From Couchioplanes azureus (GTDB lineage Bacteria > Actinomycetota > Actinomycetes > Mycobacteriales > Micromonosporaceae), in contig NZ_BMQY01000006.1 of NCBI RefSeq assembly GCF_014648355.1, positions 1-64,000 of the forward strand: 64,000 nucleotides of DNA, written 5' to 3'. Both the position numbers and the translations under genes were made by a program. Below, one piece after another: positions 1 through 9,000 of the stretch (the stretch's first letter is position 1; each line of letters begins with the position of its first letter). Below the pieces are notes generated by a model. The model worked only from the letters and a program-made list of their open reading frames with translations. It was not told where the DNA came from and did no database searches.

Positions 1-85
1 CGGCATCTCCCAGATGCACGTCAGCCGCCTGCTCACCAAGGCCCTCACCAAGCTGCGCACGCACCTGGCGACGGACGCCCTCTAG
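1..85 (+). CDS. RNA polymerase sigma factor, SigB/SigF type (C-terminal fragment)
   Basis: Only the last 27 codons are inside the window; the reading frame is open at the left edge and ends with TAG at 83-85. The fragment carries a region-4 recognition helix of the form GISQMHVSRLL, the hallmark of the SigB/SigF/SigG stress and sporulation sigma factors of Gram-positive bacteria, which bind the -35 element. A perfect hairpin follows 15 bases after the stop. The regulon and anti-sigma partner cannot be read from this fragment. Confidence 0.75.
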   Translation, partial: GISQMHVSRLLTKALTKLRTHLATDAL

Positions 86-100
86 GCCACGCACACAGCA

Positions 101-125
101 ACGCCGGCCCGGTGCGGGCCGGCGT
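101..125. terminator. Perfect 11-bp hairpin after the sigma factor gene
   Basis: Arms 101-111 and 115-125 are exact reverse complements around a 3-base loop. There is no long U tract, as is common for actinobacterial terminators. It sits 15 bases after the sigma factor stop and before the 36-bp repeats, so it probably ends transcription from the left, and it may also act on the convergent sulfatase gene. Confidence 0.7.
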
Positions 126-135
126 TCCTGTGTCT

Positions 136-309
136 GCGGCTTGTCGGCTCAGCGCCGGGGCGCGGGTCTGTGCGGCTTGTCGGCTCAGCGCCGGGGCGCG
201 GGTCTCTGCGGCTTGTCCGCTCAGCGCCGGGGCGCGGGTCTCTGCGGCTTGTCCGCTCAGCGCCGGGGCGCGGGTCTCTGCGGCTTGTCCGCTCAGCGCC
301 GGGGCGCGG
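136..309. repeat. 36-bp tandem repeat, about 5 copies, at the sulfatase 3' end
   Basis: Units start at 136, 172, 208, 244 and 280 (the last is incomplete). The two copies nearest the sigma gene differ by a few bases and the others are nearly identical. The rightmost unit overlaps the sulfatase stop codon (293-295), so each unit carries another in-frame TGA on the minus strand. It looks like repeated duplication of the gene's 3' end and trailer. The unit is a multiple of three. There are no spacers, so it is not a CRISPR array. Confidence 0.9.
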
Positions 310-2065
310 AGAGGGCCCGGCTGGCGACGCCGGTGGCCGGGCCGTACGCGGTGAGGAACTTGTCGCGGAACTGGTCCATCCGCCAGACCGGCGCGCCCGG
401 CGCGGGCTTGATGCCGTCGGTCCAGTTCCAGCCGGCCACCCGGTCGAGCACGGCCTTGTCCTTGGTGACGATGGTGATCGGCACGTCGCGGCTCGCGCCG
501 TCGCCGACCACGACCGACGACGGCTGGTGGTCGCCGAGGAAGACCATGACGGTGTTCTCGTCGCCGAACTTCTCCAGGTACGAGATGATCGTCGTCAGCG
601 TGTACTGGATCGAGCGGCCGTACTCGCGCTTGACCTTGGCGGCGTCCTGCCAGACCGAGCCCGACCGCTTCGCGTCCTTCTTGATCTGCTCGTAGATGGC
701 GCCGTCGCCGACGTCGTCCCAGTCGATGAAGCTGGGGATCGGCGCCCACGGGGTGTGGCTGGACACCAGTGGCATCTCCACGAACATCGGCGCGTGGGCC
801 GGACCGTGCACGTTCTTCTGGAACCAGGAGAGCGTGTACTGGTCCGGCTGCGGCGACCAGCTGAACCGCGGACCGGCGTACCCGGTGTTGCGGGAGTCGT
901 AGACCCGGTTGTAGCCGTAGAAGCTGCCCTCCGGCCAGGCGCGTTTGGCACCCGGCATCACGCTGATGGTGTCGAAGCCGGCCCGCTTGGAGAGGCTGGT
1001 CAGGGTGAGCCGCTCGCTGGCGGTCAGGTTGCGGTACCGCTGCTGGTTGTTGATCCACAGACCGGAGAGCAGGGTCGCGTGCGCCAGCCAGCTGCCGCCG
1101 CCCGCCGTGGGCGAGGTGAGCCAGCCGCTCTTGGCCACGTAGCCCGCCTTCGCCAGGTCGGCGGCGCCCTCCTCGAGCACCTTCACCGTGCCCGGCGCCA
1201 GCGCCGGGTCCTCGAGCGCCGACCGGCCGTAGCTCTCCACGAAGGTGACCAAGAGGTCCTTGCCGCGCAGCCCGGTGAGCAGCTGGTCCGGCGGCGTCGC
1301 CGCGAAGGCGTCGACCTTCACCTCGCGGGCGAAGTTCTCCTCGTCCTGCAGTCCGGCCTGCACCGCGACCACCCGGTCCCAGGCGTACGTCACGCTGGCG
1401 CGCGCCGCCACCGGGGTCTTCTCGAAGATCTGGACGCCCAGCACGAGCAGGACGACCCACACGGCGATACCGGCGAGCGAGGTCCGCGCGCTGGCCGTGC
1501 GGTGCCGCTCGGCCGCCTTGGCCACCCGCAGGGCGGCGCGGGTCATGAGCACGAGCACGGCGAGCACGAGCAGGACGATGCCGGCCAGGGCACCGACGGC
1601 CGCGGCCCGGCCGGAGGAGTCCTGGACGAACGCGTACGCGTCGTCGAACAGCTCCCAGTCGAGCACCAGGTCGAACGGGCGGGCGAGCACCTTGTTGAAG
1701 CCCATGTCGAGGGCCTTCTCGACGGTCAGCACGCCCAGCCCGGCCCCGAACGCCGCGGCCGCGATCCGCTTCCACCGGCCGCGCAGCAGGAGCACGATGC
1801 CGACGGCGAGGAACCCCTCGATCGGCAGCCGCACGTACGTTCCCGGCCGGGCGAGCCGGCCGACCACGTTCGGCATGATCAGCGCCGCGAAGATCAGGAC
1901 GACGGCGCCGGCGGTCAGCGCCCGGCCGGCGATGCGGCGCAGCCGGCGGGGCTGCGCGGGGGTCTCGTTCTGCTGCGGCTCCGCCGGCACGTCGCGCGAG
2001 GCCGGTGCCGCGGGTGCGGGCCCGCGGAGGCGGGAGAGCAGCGCGGCGCGCAGTGAAACAGACAA
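293..2065 (-). CDS. LTA-synthase-like membrane sulfatase-fold phosphotransferase
   Basis: About five N-terminal membrane helices (within the first ~220 residues) are followed by an extracellular alkaline-phosphatase-superfamily domain. Visible metal and catalytic signatures are VESYG (metal-binding Glu), SWLAHATLLSG (likely Thr nucleophile) and FLGDHQP (Asp-His). This is the layout of LtaS and related glycerol-phosphate transferases that modify cell-envelope polymers. I chose the TTG at 2065 because a strong GGAGGAGG lies about 7 bases upstream; an ATG at 2089 in the same frame lies 5' of that site and has no good ribosome-binding site. The stop lies inside the rightmost unit of the 36-bp repeat. 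The substrate in this organism is unknown, and classical LTA is not certain in this group. Confidence 0.8.
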   Translation of the reverse strand: MSVSLRAALLSRLRGPAPAAPASRDVPAEPQQNETPAQPRRLRRIAGRALTAGAVVLIFAALIMPNVVGRLARPGTYVRLPIEGFLAVGIVLLLRGRWKRIAAAAFGAGLGVLTVEKALDMGFNKVLARPFDLVLDWELFDDAYAFVQDSSGRAAAVGALAGIVLLVLAVLVLMTRAALRVAKAAERHRTASARTSLAGIAVWVVLLVLGVQIFEKTPVAARASVTYAWDRVVAVQAGLQDEENFAREVKVDAFAATPPDQLLTGLRGKDLLVTFVESYGRSALEDPALAPGTVKVLEEGAADLAKAGYVAKSGWLTSPTAGGGSWLAHATLLSGLWINNQQRYRNLTASERLTLTSLSKRAGFDTISVMPGAKRAWPEGSFYGYNRVYDSRNTGYAGPRFSWSPQPDQYTLSWFQKNVHGPAHAPMFVEMPLVSSHTPWAPIPSFIDWDDVGDGAIYEQIKKDAKRSGSVWQDAAKVKREYGRSIQYTLTTIISYLEKFGDENTVMVFLGDHQPSSVVVGDGASRDVPITIVTKDKAVLDRVAGWNWTDGIKPAPGAPVWRMDQFRDKFLTAYGPATGVASRALSAPRR

Positions 2066-2148
2066 AACGAGGTCCTCCTCCTCCGACATTCCCAACGGAG
2101 GAACGGATCTCCGGCGGCCGCAGTTCAATACCGCGCGCCGCGGCCGCG

Positions 2149-2168
2149 CTGTCCACACGTTATCCACA
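2149..2168 (+). promoter_or_regulatory. Pair of DnaA-box-like 9-mers
   Basis: CTGTCCACA at 2149-2157 and TTATCCACA at 2160-2168 lie in the same orientation two bases apart, in the divergent gap between the sulfatase and the DedA gene. The second equals the canonical DnaA box and the first differs by one base from the actinobacterial form TTGTCCACA. Two boxes are too few for an origin, so a DnaA-regulated promoter or chance are the alternatives. Confidence 0.4.
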
Positions 2169-2287
2169 GCCCGTTTCGGCCGTTTCGGTGGGCTTCGAGG
2201 TCGCCCGGTTTCGGGGGTGCCCCGGCTGGATACGGTGGGAGGCCGGGGACGCCGCCCCGCCACCGACGACGGGAGTCCTCCGAGCTC

Positions 2288-2944
2288 ATGCCACCGACCG
2301 CAGATTTGCCCGACCTGCTGCAAGGGGTGGCTCCGATCCTCGACCGGTGGGGCTACCTCGCCCTGGCCGGCATCATCGGCGTGGAGAGCTTCGGCGTACC
2401 CGCACCCGGCCAGACGTTGATGATCGCGGCGGCGATCTACTCGAACTGGGGCAAGCTCGACATCTTCGGGGTCGCGGCCGTCTGCTTCGTGGCGGCGGTG
2501 CTCGGCGACAACATCGGCTACTGGATCGGCGTCCGCGGCGGCCGCAAGGCGGTGCACCGCTTCGGCAGGTACATCTTCATCACCCCGCACCGCCTGGAGA
2601 AGGCGGAGCGCTTCTTCGCCCGCCGTGGCAACCGGATCGTCGTCGCGGCCCGCTTCATCGACGGCCTGCGCCAGCTCAACGGCGTGATCGCCGGCATCAC
2701 CGCGATGCCCTGGAAGCAGTTCCTGCTCTACAACGCGATCGGCGCGGCGCTCTGGGTGGGCTGGTGGACGACGGTCGCATACCTGCTCGGCAACCACCTG
2801 GTGGCCATCGTCGAGCAGGCCCACCGGTACAAGTGGTGGGCTGTCGCCGCGGTGGTTCTCGCCGTCGGCGGGTACGTGCTCGTGCACGTGCGCCGGCGCC
2901 GCAACCGCGATGCCGAGGCGGTCGAGCAGGAATCCCAGGCTTGA
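2288..2944 (+). CDS. DedA family membrane protein
   Basis: A 218-residue polytopic protein with the DedA (SNARE-associated, PF09335) pattern: an early GVESFGVPAPGQ segment, GDNIGYWIG, then the ARFIDGLRQLNGVIAG re-entrant region, and a basic C-terminal tail. DedA proteins are membrane proteins linked to lipid (undecaprenyl phosphate or phospholipid) translocation and to envelope and pH homeostasis. Length and motif order are normal for the family. It starts with ATG 198 bases from the divergent sulfatase gene. The coiled-coil gene follows after 44 bases on the same strand and may be cotranscribed. The exact cargo cannot be deduced. Confidence 0.88.
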   Translation: MPPTADLPDLLQGVAPILDRWGYLALAGIIGVESFGVPAPGQTLMIAAAIYSNWGKLDIFGVAAVCFVAAVLGDNIGYWIGVRGGRKAVHRFGRYIFITPHRLEKAERFFARRGNRIVVAARFIDGLRQLNGVIAGITAMPWKQFLLYNAIGAALWVGWWTTVAYLLGNHLVAIVEQAHRYKWWAVAAVVLAVGGYVLVHVRRRRNRDAEAVEQESQA

Positions 2945-2988
2945 CCCTCACCCGTCCGGGTACCGCTGAGGTGACACCGGAGGGAGTG

Positions 2989-3366
2989 ATGAGTGTGACT
3001 GCAACAGCCAGACCACTGGACCGCCGCCGGGACCGGGCGACCGCCGCCGGCGACGCCGCCGAGAAGGCCCGCGCGGCCGTCGCCGACCTCGACCACCAGC
3101 TCGAGACGATCGCCACCCTGACCGCGCAGCAACGGGACTCGCTGCGCCGGGCCACCGACGAGGCGGCGCGGCTCGAGCGCTCGCTGAAGGCGGCCGCCCA
3201 GCGCCGCGCCGAGCTGGTGAAGGACCGCAGGAAGGCGGTCGCCCGGGCGGAGAAGGCCCGCGCCAAGGCGCGTACGGCCGAGGCCAAGTACGACAAGGAG
3301 ATGCTGGCCGAGCTCGTCCGCCGCGAGAAGGAACGGGACCGCGCGTCGCATCCGCCGAAGGGATAA
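2989..3366 (+). CDS. Small coiled-coil protein, unknown function
   Basis: 125 residues, almost entirely charged heptad-like sequence rich in Ala, Arg, Lys and Glu, with no signal peptide and no membrane segment. ATG at 2989 is preceded closely by GGAGGG. The sequence predicts one long helical hairpin or coiled coil (residues ~15-115) and a very basic C-terminal half. It lies between dedA and the SDR gene, which starts 7 bases after its stop, so the three probably share a transcript. I recognise no family; a nucleoid- or membrane-associated role is only a guess. Confidence 0.7.
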   Translation: MSVTATARPLDRRRDRATAAGDAAEKARAAVADLDHQLETIATLTAQQRDSLRRATDEAARLERSLKAAAQRRAELVKDRRKAVARAEKARAKARTAEAKYDKEMLAELVRREKERDRASHPPKG

Positions 3367-3373
3367 TCGCGGG

Positions 3374-4213
3374 ATGACCACGATGGAGCGATTCGCGTTC
3401 GCCGGGCGTACGTGTGTGATCACCGGGGCGGCGAGCGGCATCGGCGCCGCGCTCGCGCTCGACCTGGCCCGGCGGCGCGCCGTGCTGGCGCTGGTGGACA
3501 AGGACGCCGACGGGCTGGCGCGGATCGCCGAGCTGGCCCGCCGGACCGGCGCCAAGGACGTCAGCACCCACGTCGTCGATCTGGGCGACGGCGGCGACCG
3601 GCTGGACCTGGCGGCCGAGGTGGCCGCCCGGCACGGCGGCACCGATCTGCTCGTGAACAACGCGGGGGTGGCGCTGAGCGGGACCTTCGAGCAGGTCGAC
3701 ATGAAGGACTTCGACTGGCTCATGGAGATCAACCTGCACGCGGTGGTGCGGATGACCAAGGCGTTCCTGCCCCAGCTGCTCGACCGTCGCGGCTCGCACG
3801 TGGTCAACGTGTCCAGCCTCTTCGGCATCCTCGCCCCGCCGGCTCAGGTGGCGTACGCGACCAGCAAGTTCGGCGTCCGCGGCTTCTCCGAGTCGCTGCG
3901 CCACGAGCTGTCCGGCCGGGTCGGGGTGACGGTCGTGCACCCCGGCGGCGTGCGCACCAACATCGCCACGAGCGCGCGGATCAGCGGCCCCGACGTCGAC
4001 GGCGAGCAGGCGGCGCAGCTCCGGCAGTTCAGCGAGAAGGCGCTGACCCTGCCGCCGGAGGACGCGGCCCGGCAGATCGTCGCGGCGGTGCAGGCCCGCA
4101 AACCCCGGCTCGTGATCACCGGCCTCGCGAAGGTCGCCGACCTGCTCGTCCGGATCGCCCCGGGCCGCTACTGGGCCTTCCTCGAACGGCAGATCCGCCG
4201 ACAGGGCTTCTGA
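3374..4213 (+). CDS. Short-chain dehydrogenase/reductase (SDR)
   Basis: 279 residues with all classical SDR marks: TGAASGIG cofactor loop near residue 18, NNAGV, catalytic Ser in NVSSLFG, YATSK catalytic Tyr-Lys and the PGGVRT loop. The cytosolic enzyme should use NAD(P)(H) to interconvert an alcohol and a ketone. The acidic residue after the second strand (ALVDKD) suggests an NAD(H) preference. The FGILAPPAQVAYATSKFGVRGF region resembles SDRs annotated as lipid or acetoin-type reductases, but the substrate cannot be assigned. It is the last gene of a dedA-led run. Confidence 0.88.
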   Translation: MTTMERFAFAGRTCVITGAASGIGAALALDLARRRAVLALVDKDADGLARIAELARRTGAKDVSTHVVDLGDGGDRLDLAAEVAARHGGTDLLVNNAGVALSGTFEQVDMKDFDWLMEINLHAVVRMTKAFLPQLLDRRGSHVVNVSSLFGILAPPAQVAYATSKFGVRGFSESLRHELSGRVGVTVVHPGGVRTNIATSARISGPDVDGEQAAQLRQFSEKALTLPPEDAARQIVAAVQARKPRLVITGLAKVADLLVRIAPGRYWAFLERQIRRQGF

Positions 4214-4226
4214 GGCACTCGTCAGG

Positions 4227-4259
4227 GCCGTGTCGGCGCCATGTCGGCGCCGTGTCGGC
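4227..4259 (+). repeat. Three tandem 11-bp repeats before the Drr-type exporter
   Basis: Units at 4227-4237, 4238-4248 and 4249-4259; the first and third are identical and the middle has one change. They occupy the gap between the SDR stop and the ABC ATPase start (4281). An 11-bp direct repeat matches one helical turn and resembles the spacing of direct-repeat operators used by SARP/AfsR-type regulators, but no binding evidence exists. Confidence 0.5.
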
Positions 4260-4280
4260 GGGCGGCCGCAGGCTGGGCCC

Positions 4281-5237
4281 ATGACCGCAGATCTCGTGAT
4301 CGAGGCCGAGGGCCTCGTCAAGCACTTCGGTGCCACCAAGGCGTTGCAGGGGGTCGACCTCGCCGTACCGCGGGGCACGGTGCTCGGCGTGCTCGGCCCC
4401 AACGGCGCCGGGAAGACCACCGCCGTCCGGGTGCTCTCCACCCTGCTGGTGCCCGACGCCGGCCGCGCCCGGATCGGCGGCTTCGACGTCGTCCGCGACG
4501 CCGAGCGGGTGCGCCAGGCGATCGGTCTCACCGGCCAGTACGCGTCCGTCGACGAGGACCTCACCGGCCGGCAGAACCTGGAGCTCTTCGGCGCCCTGCT
4601 CGACCTGGGCCGCTCCGGCGCCCGGCGGCGGGCCGGCGAGCTGCTCGAATGGTTCGACCTGACCGGGGCGGCGGACCGGCCGGCCAAGACCTATTCCGGT
4701 GGCATGCGGCGGCGCCTCGACCTGGCCGCGAGCCTGGTCGGCTCCCCGGACGTGATCTTCCTGGACGAGCCCACGACCGGGCTCGACCCGGCCAAGCGCG
4801 AGGACATGTGGGACGTGGTGCGGACCCTGGTCGCCGGCGGCGCGACGGTCCTGCTCACCACGCAGTACCTGGAAGAGGCCGACGCGCTCGCCGACGCGAT
4901 CACCGTGATCGACCACGGCCGGGTCATCGCCCACGACACCCCGGACGGGCTCAAGCGGGTGGTCGGCGGCCAGACCCTGGAGGTACGCCCGGCGCTCCCG
5001 GCCGACCTGCCGCGGACCGCGGCGATCCTCTCCACCGTCTCGTCGGGTGCGGTGGCCGACGAGATCCGCAAGGGCGTGCTCGCCGTGCCGGTCGCCGGCG
5101 ACGCCGCGCTGACGGAGGCGGTCGCGCGGCTGGCCGGCGCCGGGGTCGCCGTCACGGAACTGTCCCTGCACCTGCCGAGTCTGGACGAGGTCTTCTTCAC
5201 CCTCACCGGAGCCACCCGCAAGGAGGTCGCGGCATGA
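4281..5237 (+). CDS. DrrA-type ABC transporter ATP-binding protein
   Basis: 318 residues. Walker A GPNGAGKTT near residue 40, Q-loop region GLTGQYASVDEDLTG, signature YSGGMRRRLDLA, Walker B VIFLDEPTTGLDP, H-loop replaced by the TTQYLEEAD form typical of the DrrA subfamily, then the DrrA C-terminal domain ending in LPSLDEVFFTLTG. It energises export by the permease encoded next; the reading frames overlap by ATGA, implying translational coupling. The family exports daunorubicin-like drugs, other antibiotics or lipids. I chose ATG 4281, which begins the conserved domain; an in-frame start at 4230 would add residues encoded by the 11-bp repeats. Confidence 0.9.
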   Translation: MTADLVIEAEGLVKHFGATKALQGVDLAVPRGTVLGVLGPNGAGKTTAVRVLSTLLVPDAGRARIGGFDVVRDAERVRQAIGLTGQYASVDEDLTGRQNLELFGALLDLGRSGARRRAGELLEWFDLTGAADRPAKTYSGGMRRRLDLAASLVGSPDVIFLDEPTTGLDPAKREDMWDVVRTLVAGGATVLLTTQYLEEADALADAITVIDHGRVIAHDTPDGLKRVVGGQTLEVRPALPADLPRTAAILSTVSSGAVADEIRKGVLAVPVAGDAALTEAVARLAGAGVAVTELSLHLPSLDEVFFTLTGATRKEVAA

Positions 5238-6055
5238 CGACTCTGGTCGAGAGGCCCCGTACGCCGATCCAGCCGGCCGCGGCGCCGCAGCGGCGGCCGT
5301 GGCGCCTCCTGCGCCACTCGCTCGCGCTGGCGAAGCGCAGCCTGATCAAGACGTGGCGCACGCCGGAGGCGCTCATCGACGTCACCCTGCAACCGGCGCT
5401 GTTCCTGGTCATCTTCGTCTACGTCTTCGGCGGCGCGGTCGCCGGCTCGACCCACGAGTACCTGCAGTTCCTGCTGCCCGGCATCCTGGCGCAGACGATC
5501 GCCACGGGCTGCATCGCGATCGGCGTCAACCTCAACACGGACCTGCAGAAGGGCATCTTCGACCGGTTCCGCTCGCTGCCGGTGCCCCGCTCGGCGCCGC
5601 TGGTCGGCGCGGTGCTCGGCGACGTCGTCCGCTACCTGGTCGTCACGCTGGTGACGCTGGCGATGGGCTACGTCATGGGCTTCCGGATCACCACCGACCC
5701 GCTCCGCGCGGTCGCCGGCTGTCTGCTGGCGGTGCTGTTCGCACTCTGCCTGAGCTGGTTGCCGGTCCTGGTGGCGATGAAGGTACGCACGCCCGGCGCC
5801 GTACAGGGCGTGATGTTCGCGCTGATCATGCCGCTGAGCTTCGCCTCGAACCTGTTCGTGGCCGCCGAGACCCTGCCCGGCTGGATGCAGGCCTTCGTCG
5901 ACGTGAACCCGCTCACCCATCTCGTCGGGGCGGTCCGGGGGTTGTTCGTCGGCACGCCGCTCGACGCTCACCTGTGGTGGACGCTCGCCTGGTGCGCCGG
6001 GTTCGTGGTGTGCTTCATGCCGCTGGCGCTCCGGGCGTACCGGAAGAAGGTGTGA
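5234..6055 (+). CDS. DrrB-type ABC-2 permease
   Basis: 273 residues with six predicted membrane helices and the ABC-2/DrrB signatures: an N-terminal RSLIKTWRTPEAL amphipathic segment, the LQKGIFDRFRSLPVPRSAPL cytoplasmic stretch and the late MPLSFASNLFV and VNPLTHLVGAVRGL motifs. It starts inside the stop of the ATPase gene (ATGA) and forms the exporter with it. Its last 41 bases are complementary to the end of the convergent AfsR-type regulator gene. The exported compound is unknown; no biosynthetic genes are visible nearby. Confidence 0.88.
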   Translation: MTTLVERPRTPIQPAAAPQRRPWRLLRHSLALAKRSLIKTWRTPEALIDVTLQPALFLVIFVYVFGGAVAGSTHEYLQFLLPGILAQTIATGCIAIGVNLNTDLQKGIFDRFRSLPVPRSAPLVGAVLGDVVRYLVVTLVTLAMGYVMGFRITTDPLRAVAGCLLAVLFALCLSWLPVLVAMKVRTPGAVQGVMFALIMPLSFASNLFVAAETLPGWMQAFVDVNPLTHLVGAVRGLFVGTPLDAHLWWTLAWCAGFVVCFMPLALRAYRKKV

Positions 6056-9000
6056 GCAGCCGGTCCATCAGCTCCCGGATCTCGGCGACCGTGGTCGCGA
6101 CGGGCTCGTCGCGGTGTGCGGAGAGCAGGGTCCGGCGGAGGTCCTCGGTGCCGAGGGCCTCCGTCAGCCGTCCGCTGCGTCCCGGTGGGAGCATCATGCT
6201 CATCGAGGCACCGGCCCGCATCGCGCGCGCCCACAGTCTGCGGGCCAGGTCCTCGTCACCGCGGTGGGCGGCGAGCACGGCACCGCCCAGCGCCCACGCG
6301 CCCGCGAGCGAGGTGTCGCCGGCCCGCAGCGCGTCCTCGCGGACCACCGTCAGCAGGGTGACGCCCCGCGCCTCCGCGTTCCCGGCCGGCTGCTCCGCCG
6401 CCGCCATCAGGTGCAGCACCGCCGCGGCCACCCGGAACACCCCCCGGTGCTGGGCGATGGGCTCCCCGAATTCCGCACACGCCTCGACCACGGCGTCGGC
6501 ACAGGCGAGAACGTCCGCGAAGTCGCCCCGCTCCCACGCGAGATGGGCCAGGCCCAGACACGCCTGCGCCACGTCGCCGCGGTCGGCCTGCGGCGAGGCC
6601 GCCATCACGCGGAGCCGGACCTCGGCCTCGGCGTCGCCCTCCAGCGCCTTCCTCGCGTCGAGCAGGACCCGGGCCGACCGGGCGTCCTGGGCCGCGCCGA
6701 CCAACTCCATGTGCCGCACGCTGCGGGCCAGCCACTCGACGGCGGTGCCCCGCCCGGCGCCGAAGGCATGGCCCACGGCCTGGGCGGAGATGGCCATCCC
6801 CCAGTGGTCGCCCACGGTTTCGAAGAGTGCGTACGCCGCCTCGGCGTCCACGATGGAGTCCTCCGGCATGCCGCCGCTCTCCCGCAGCACCGCCCGGGCG
6901 AACAGACCCAGCGCCCGCACGTAGGGATCCGGATGGGCGACGAGCAGCTCGGCGCTGCGCATCGTCCGTTCCGGTACGAACCAGGCGAACTCCGGCAGCG
7001 CATCGGCCAGGGCCGCATTCCGCGGGGAGATCTCGGCGGGCCGCTCCCGGGCGAGGACGCGCAACGCCCGCCCGGCGAGCACCATCAGCCGGGGCGGGCC
7101 GGTGATCGACCCGTTGATCCGGGCCAGCAGGCAGAGCCGGGCGAGCCGGTCCGCGTCCGGCAGCGGCTTGCCGCTCGCCCGGCCGGAGAAGAGGGCCGAG
7201 ACCCTCCGCGCCGCCGGATCCTCCGCGTGCAGCACCATGCGGCTCCACGCGGACACCTCCAGGTGCAGATCCCGGATGGTCCAGAGCTGGAACAGGGCGT
7301 GGGCCACGTCCACCACGGCCGGCTCGTCGCCCTGCGCGAGGCTCCAGCGCAGCGCCGCGACCAAGTTCTCCTGCTCGCGAGCGGTCTCGGCGAGGGCGTC
7401 GAGCTGGCGCGGTCCGATGTGGTCGGCGCCGAGCGCGACCGCCCGGCGCCGGGCCCAGGAGACCAGGCCGGTCATCGCAGGGGTGCGGTCGCCGAGGCGG
7501 GCCTCGCCGTACTCGCGGACCGTCTCCAGCATCCGGTAGCGCGGTGGCCCGCCGTCGCCGTCGTCGAGGGTCAGCAGCGACTGCTCCACCAGGGCGGCCA
7601 GGCCGCGGCGGACGTCCGGCACCTCCGCGACCGCGGCCGCGGCCTCGGCGGTGAACGGCGCCGGGATCACGGCGAGCCGCTGCAGCAGCTCGCGGTCGTC
7701 CGGTGCCAGCAGCTCCCGGCTCCAGTCGACCATCGCCCACAGGCTGGCATGCCGCTCGGGCAGGCCGCGCAGCGCGTCGTCGAGCAGCGCGAACCGGTCG
7801 GCGAGGCCGGCCAGCACGTCGTCGATGGGCATGTGCCGCAGCCGGGCGGCGGCGAGCTCCAGGGCGAGCGGCAGATTGTCGAGCCGGTGGCACAGGGCGA
7901 CCGCCCGTTCCGCGTCCCAGGTCACCGCGGCACCGCCGGCGCGGGCACGGGTCTCGAGCAGGTCGATCGCCTCGGCATCGGGCAACGCCGGGAGCCGGTG
8001 CACCAGCTCGCCCGCGAGCCCGAGCGGCGCCCGGCTGGTCGCCAGCACCGCCAGCTCCGGGGACGCGGCGGCGAGCAGGTCGGCGACGACGGCGGCCGCG
8101 GCGTCGAGGAGGTGCTCGCAGTTGTCGAGCACCACCAGGCCGTCCAGCTCGGGGACGACCGCGCGCAGCCGCTCCTCGGGAGTCAGCACCCGGCGCTCGC
8201 CGGAGAGCGCCGACGTGGGCGTGGCCGTCTCGGCGCCGCCCAGCGCGGCGAGGACCACCGGCAGCACCTCCTCCGGGGCCCGTACGCCGGCGAGCTCCAC
8301 GACCCGGACCGCACCCGGCGCCCGGCGGGCCACCTCGGCGGCGAGCCGGGTCTTGCCGGCGCCCCCGGCCGCCACGACGGTCACCAGCGGCACCTCGGCG
8401 AGGCTCCGGAGCACGGCCGCCACGTCGGAGTCCCGTCCGACGAGGGTGGTCCCCGGCCGGCGCCAGGAGGCCGGCATGACGGTCCGCGCCGGTCGGCGGG
8501 GCGCGCCGGGCGGCTTCAGCTCGCCGCGCAGCAGCGCCAGGTGCACGTCGGCGATGACCGGGGACGGGTCGGCGCCGTACCGGTCGGCCAGCTCGGCGCG
8601 AAGCCGCTCGACGACCTCCAGCGCCTCGGCGTCGCGGCCCTGGGCCGCCAAAACCCGCACCAACAGCGCCGCGGCCGGCTCGTCGGGCGGGGTACGCGCG
8701 ACCAGCAGCCGCAGGTCGGCGTCGTGCCCGCCGGAACCACACCCGGCGAGCGCCGCCTCCGCGCCCACCGCGACCACCTCGCCGAACAACCGGGCCGCCT
8801 CGGCGTCGCCCAGCTCGGGCACCGCGGGAAACAGGGCACGCGCGGCATCCGCCTCCCGGCGGGCAAGCTCGAGGTCGCCGGCACGCAACGCGGCCCGCGC
8901 CCGCCCGGCCAGGGCCCGCGCCGCCACGGCGTCGATCTCCACCTCGTCGGCGGGCACCCGGTAACCACCGGGAACCGCGGCGACGGCCAGCCCCAGCCGG

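Noticed and set aside
136-309. 36-bp repeat as a CRISPR array
   Set aside because: The units are directly adjacent with no unique spacers, and the array overlaps a gene's stop codon.
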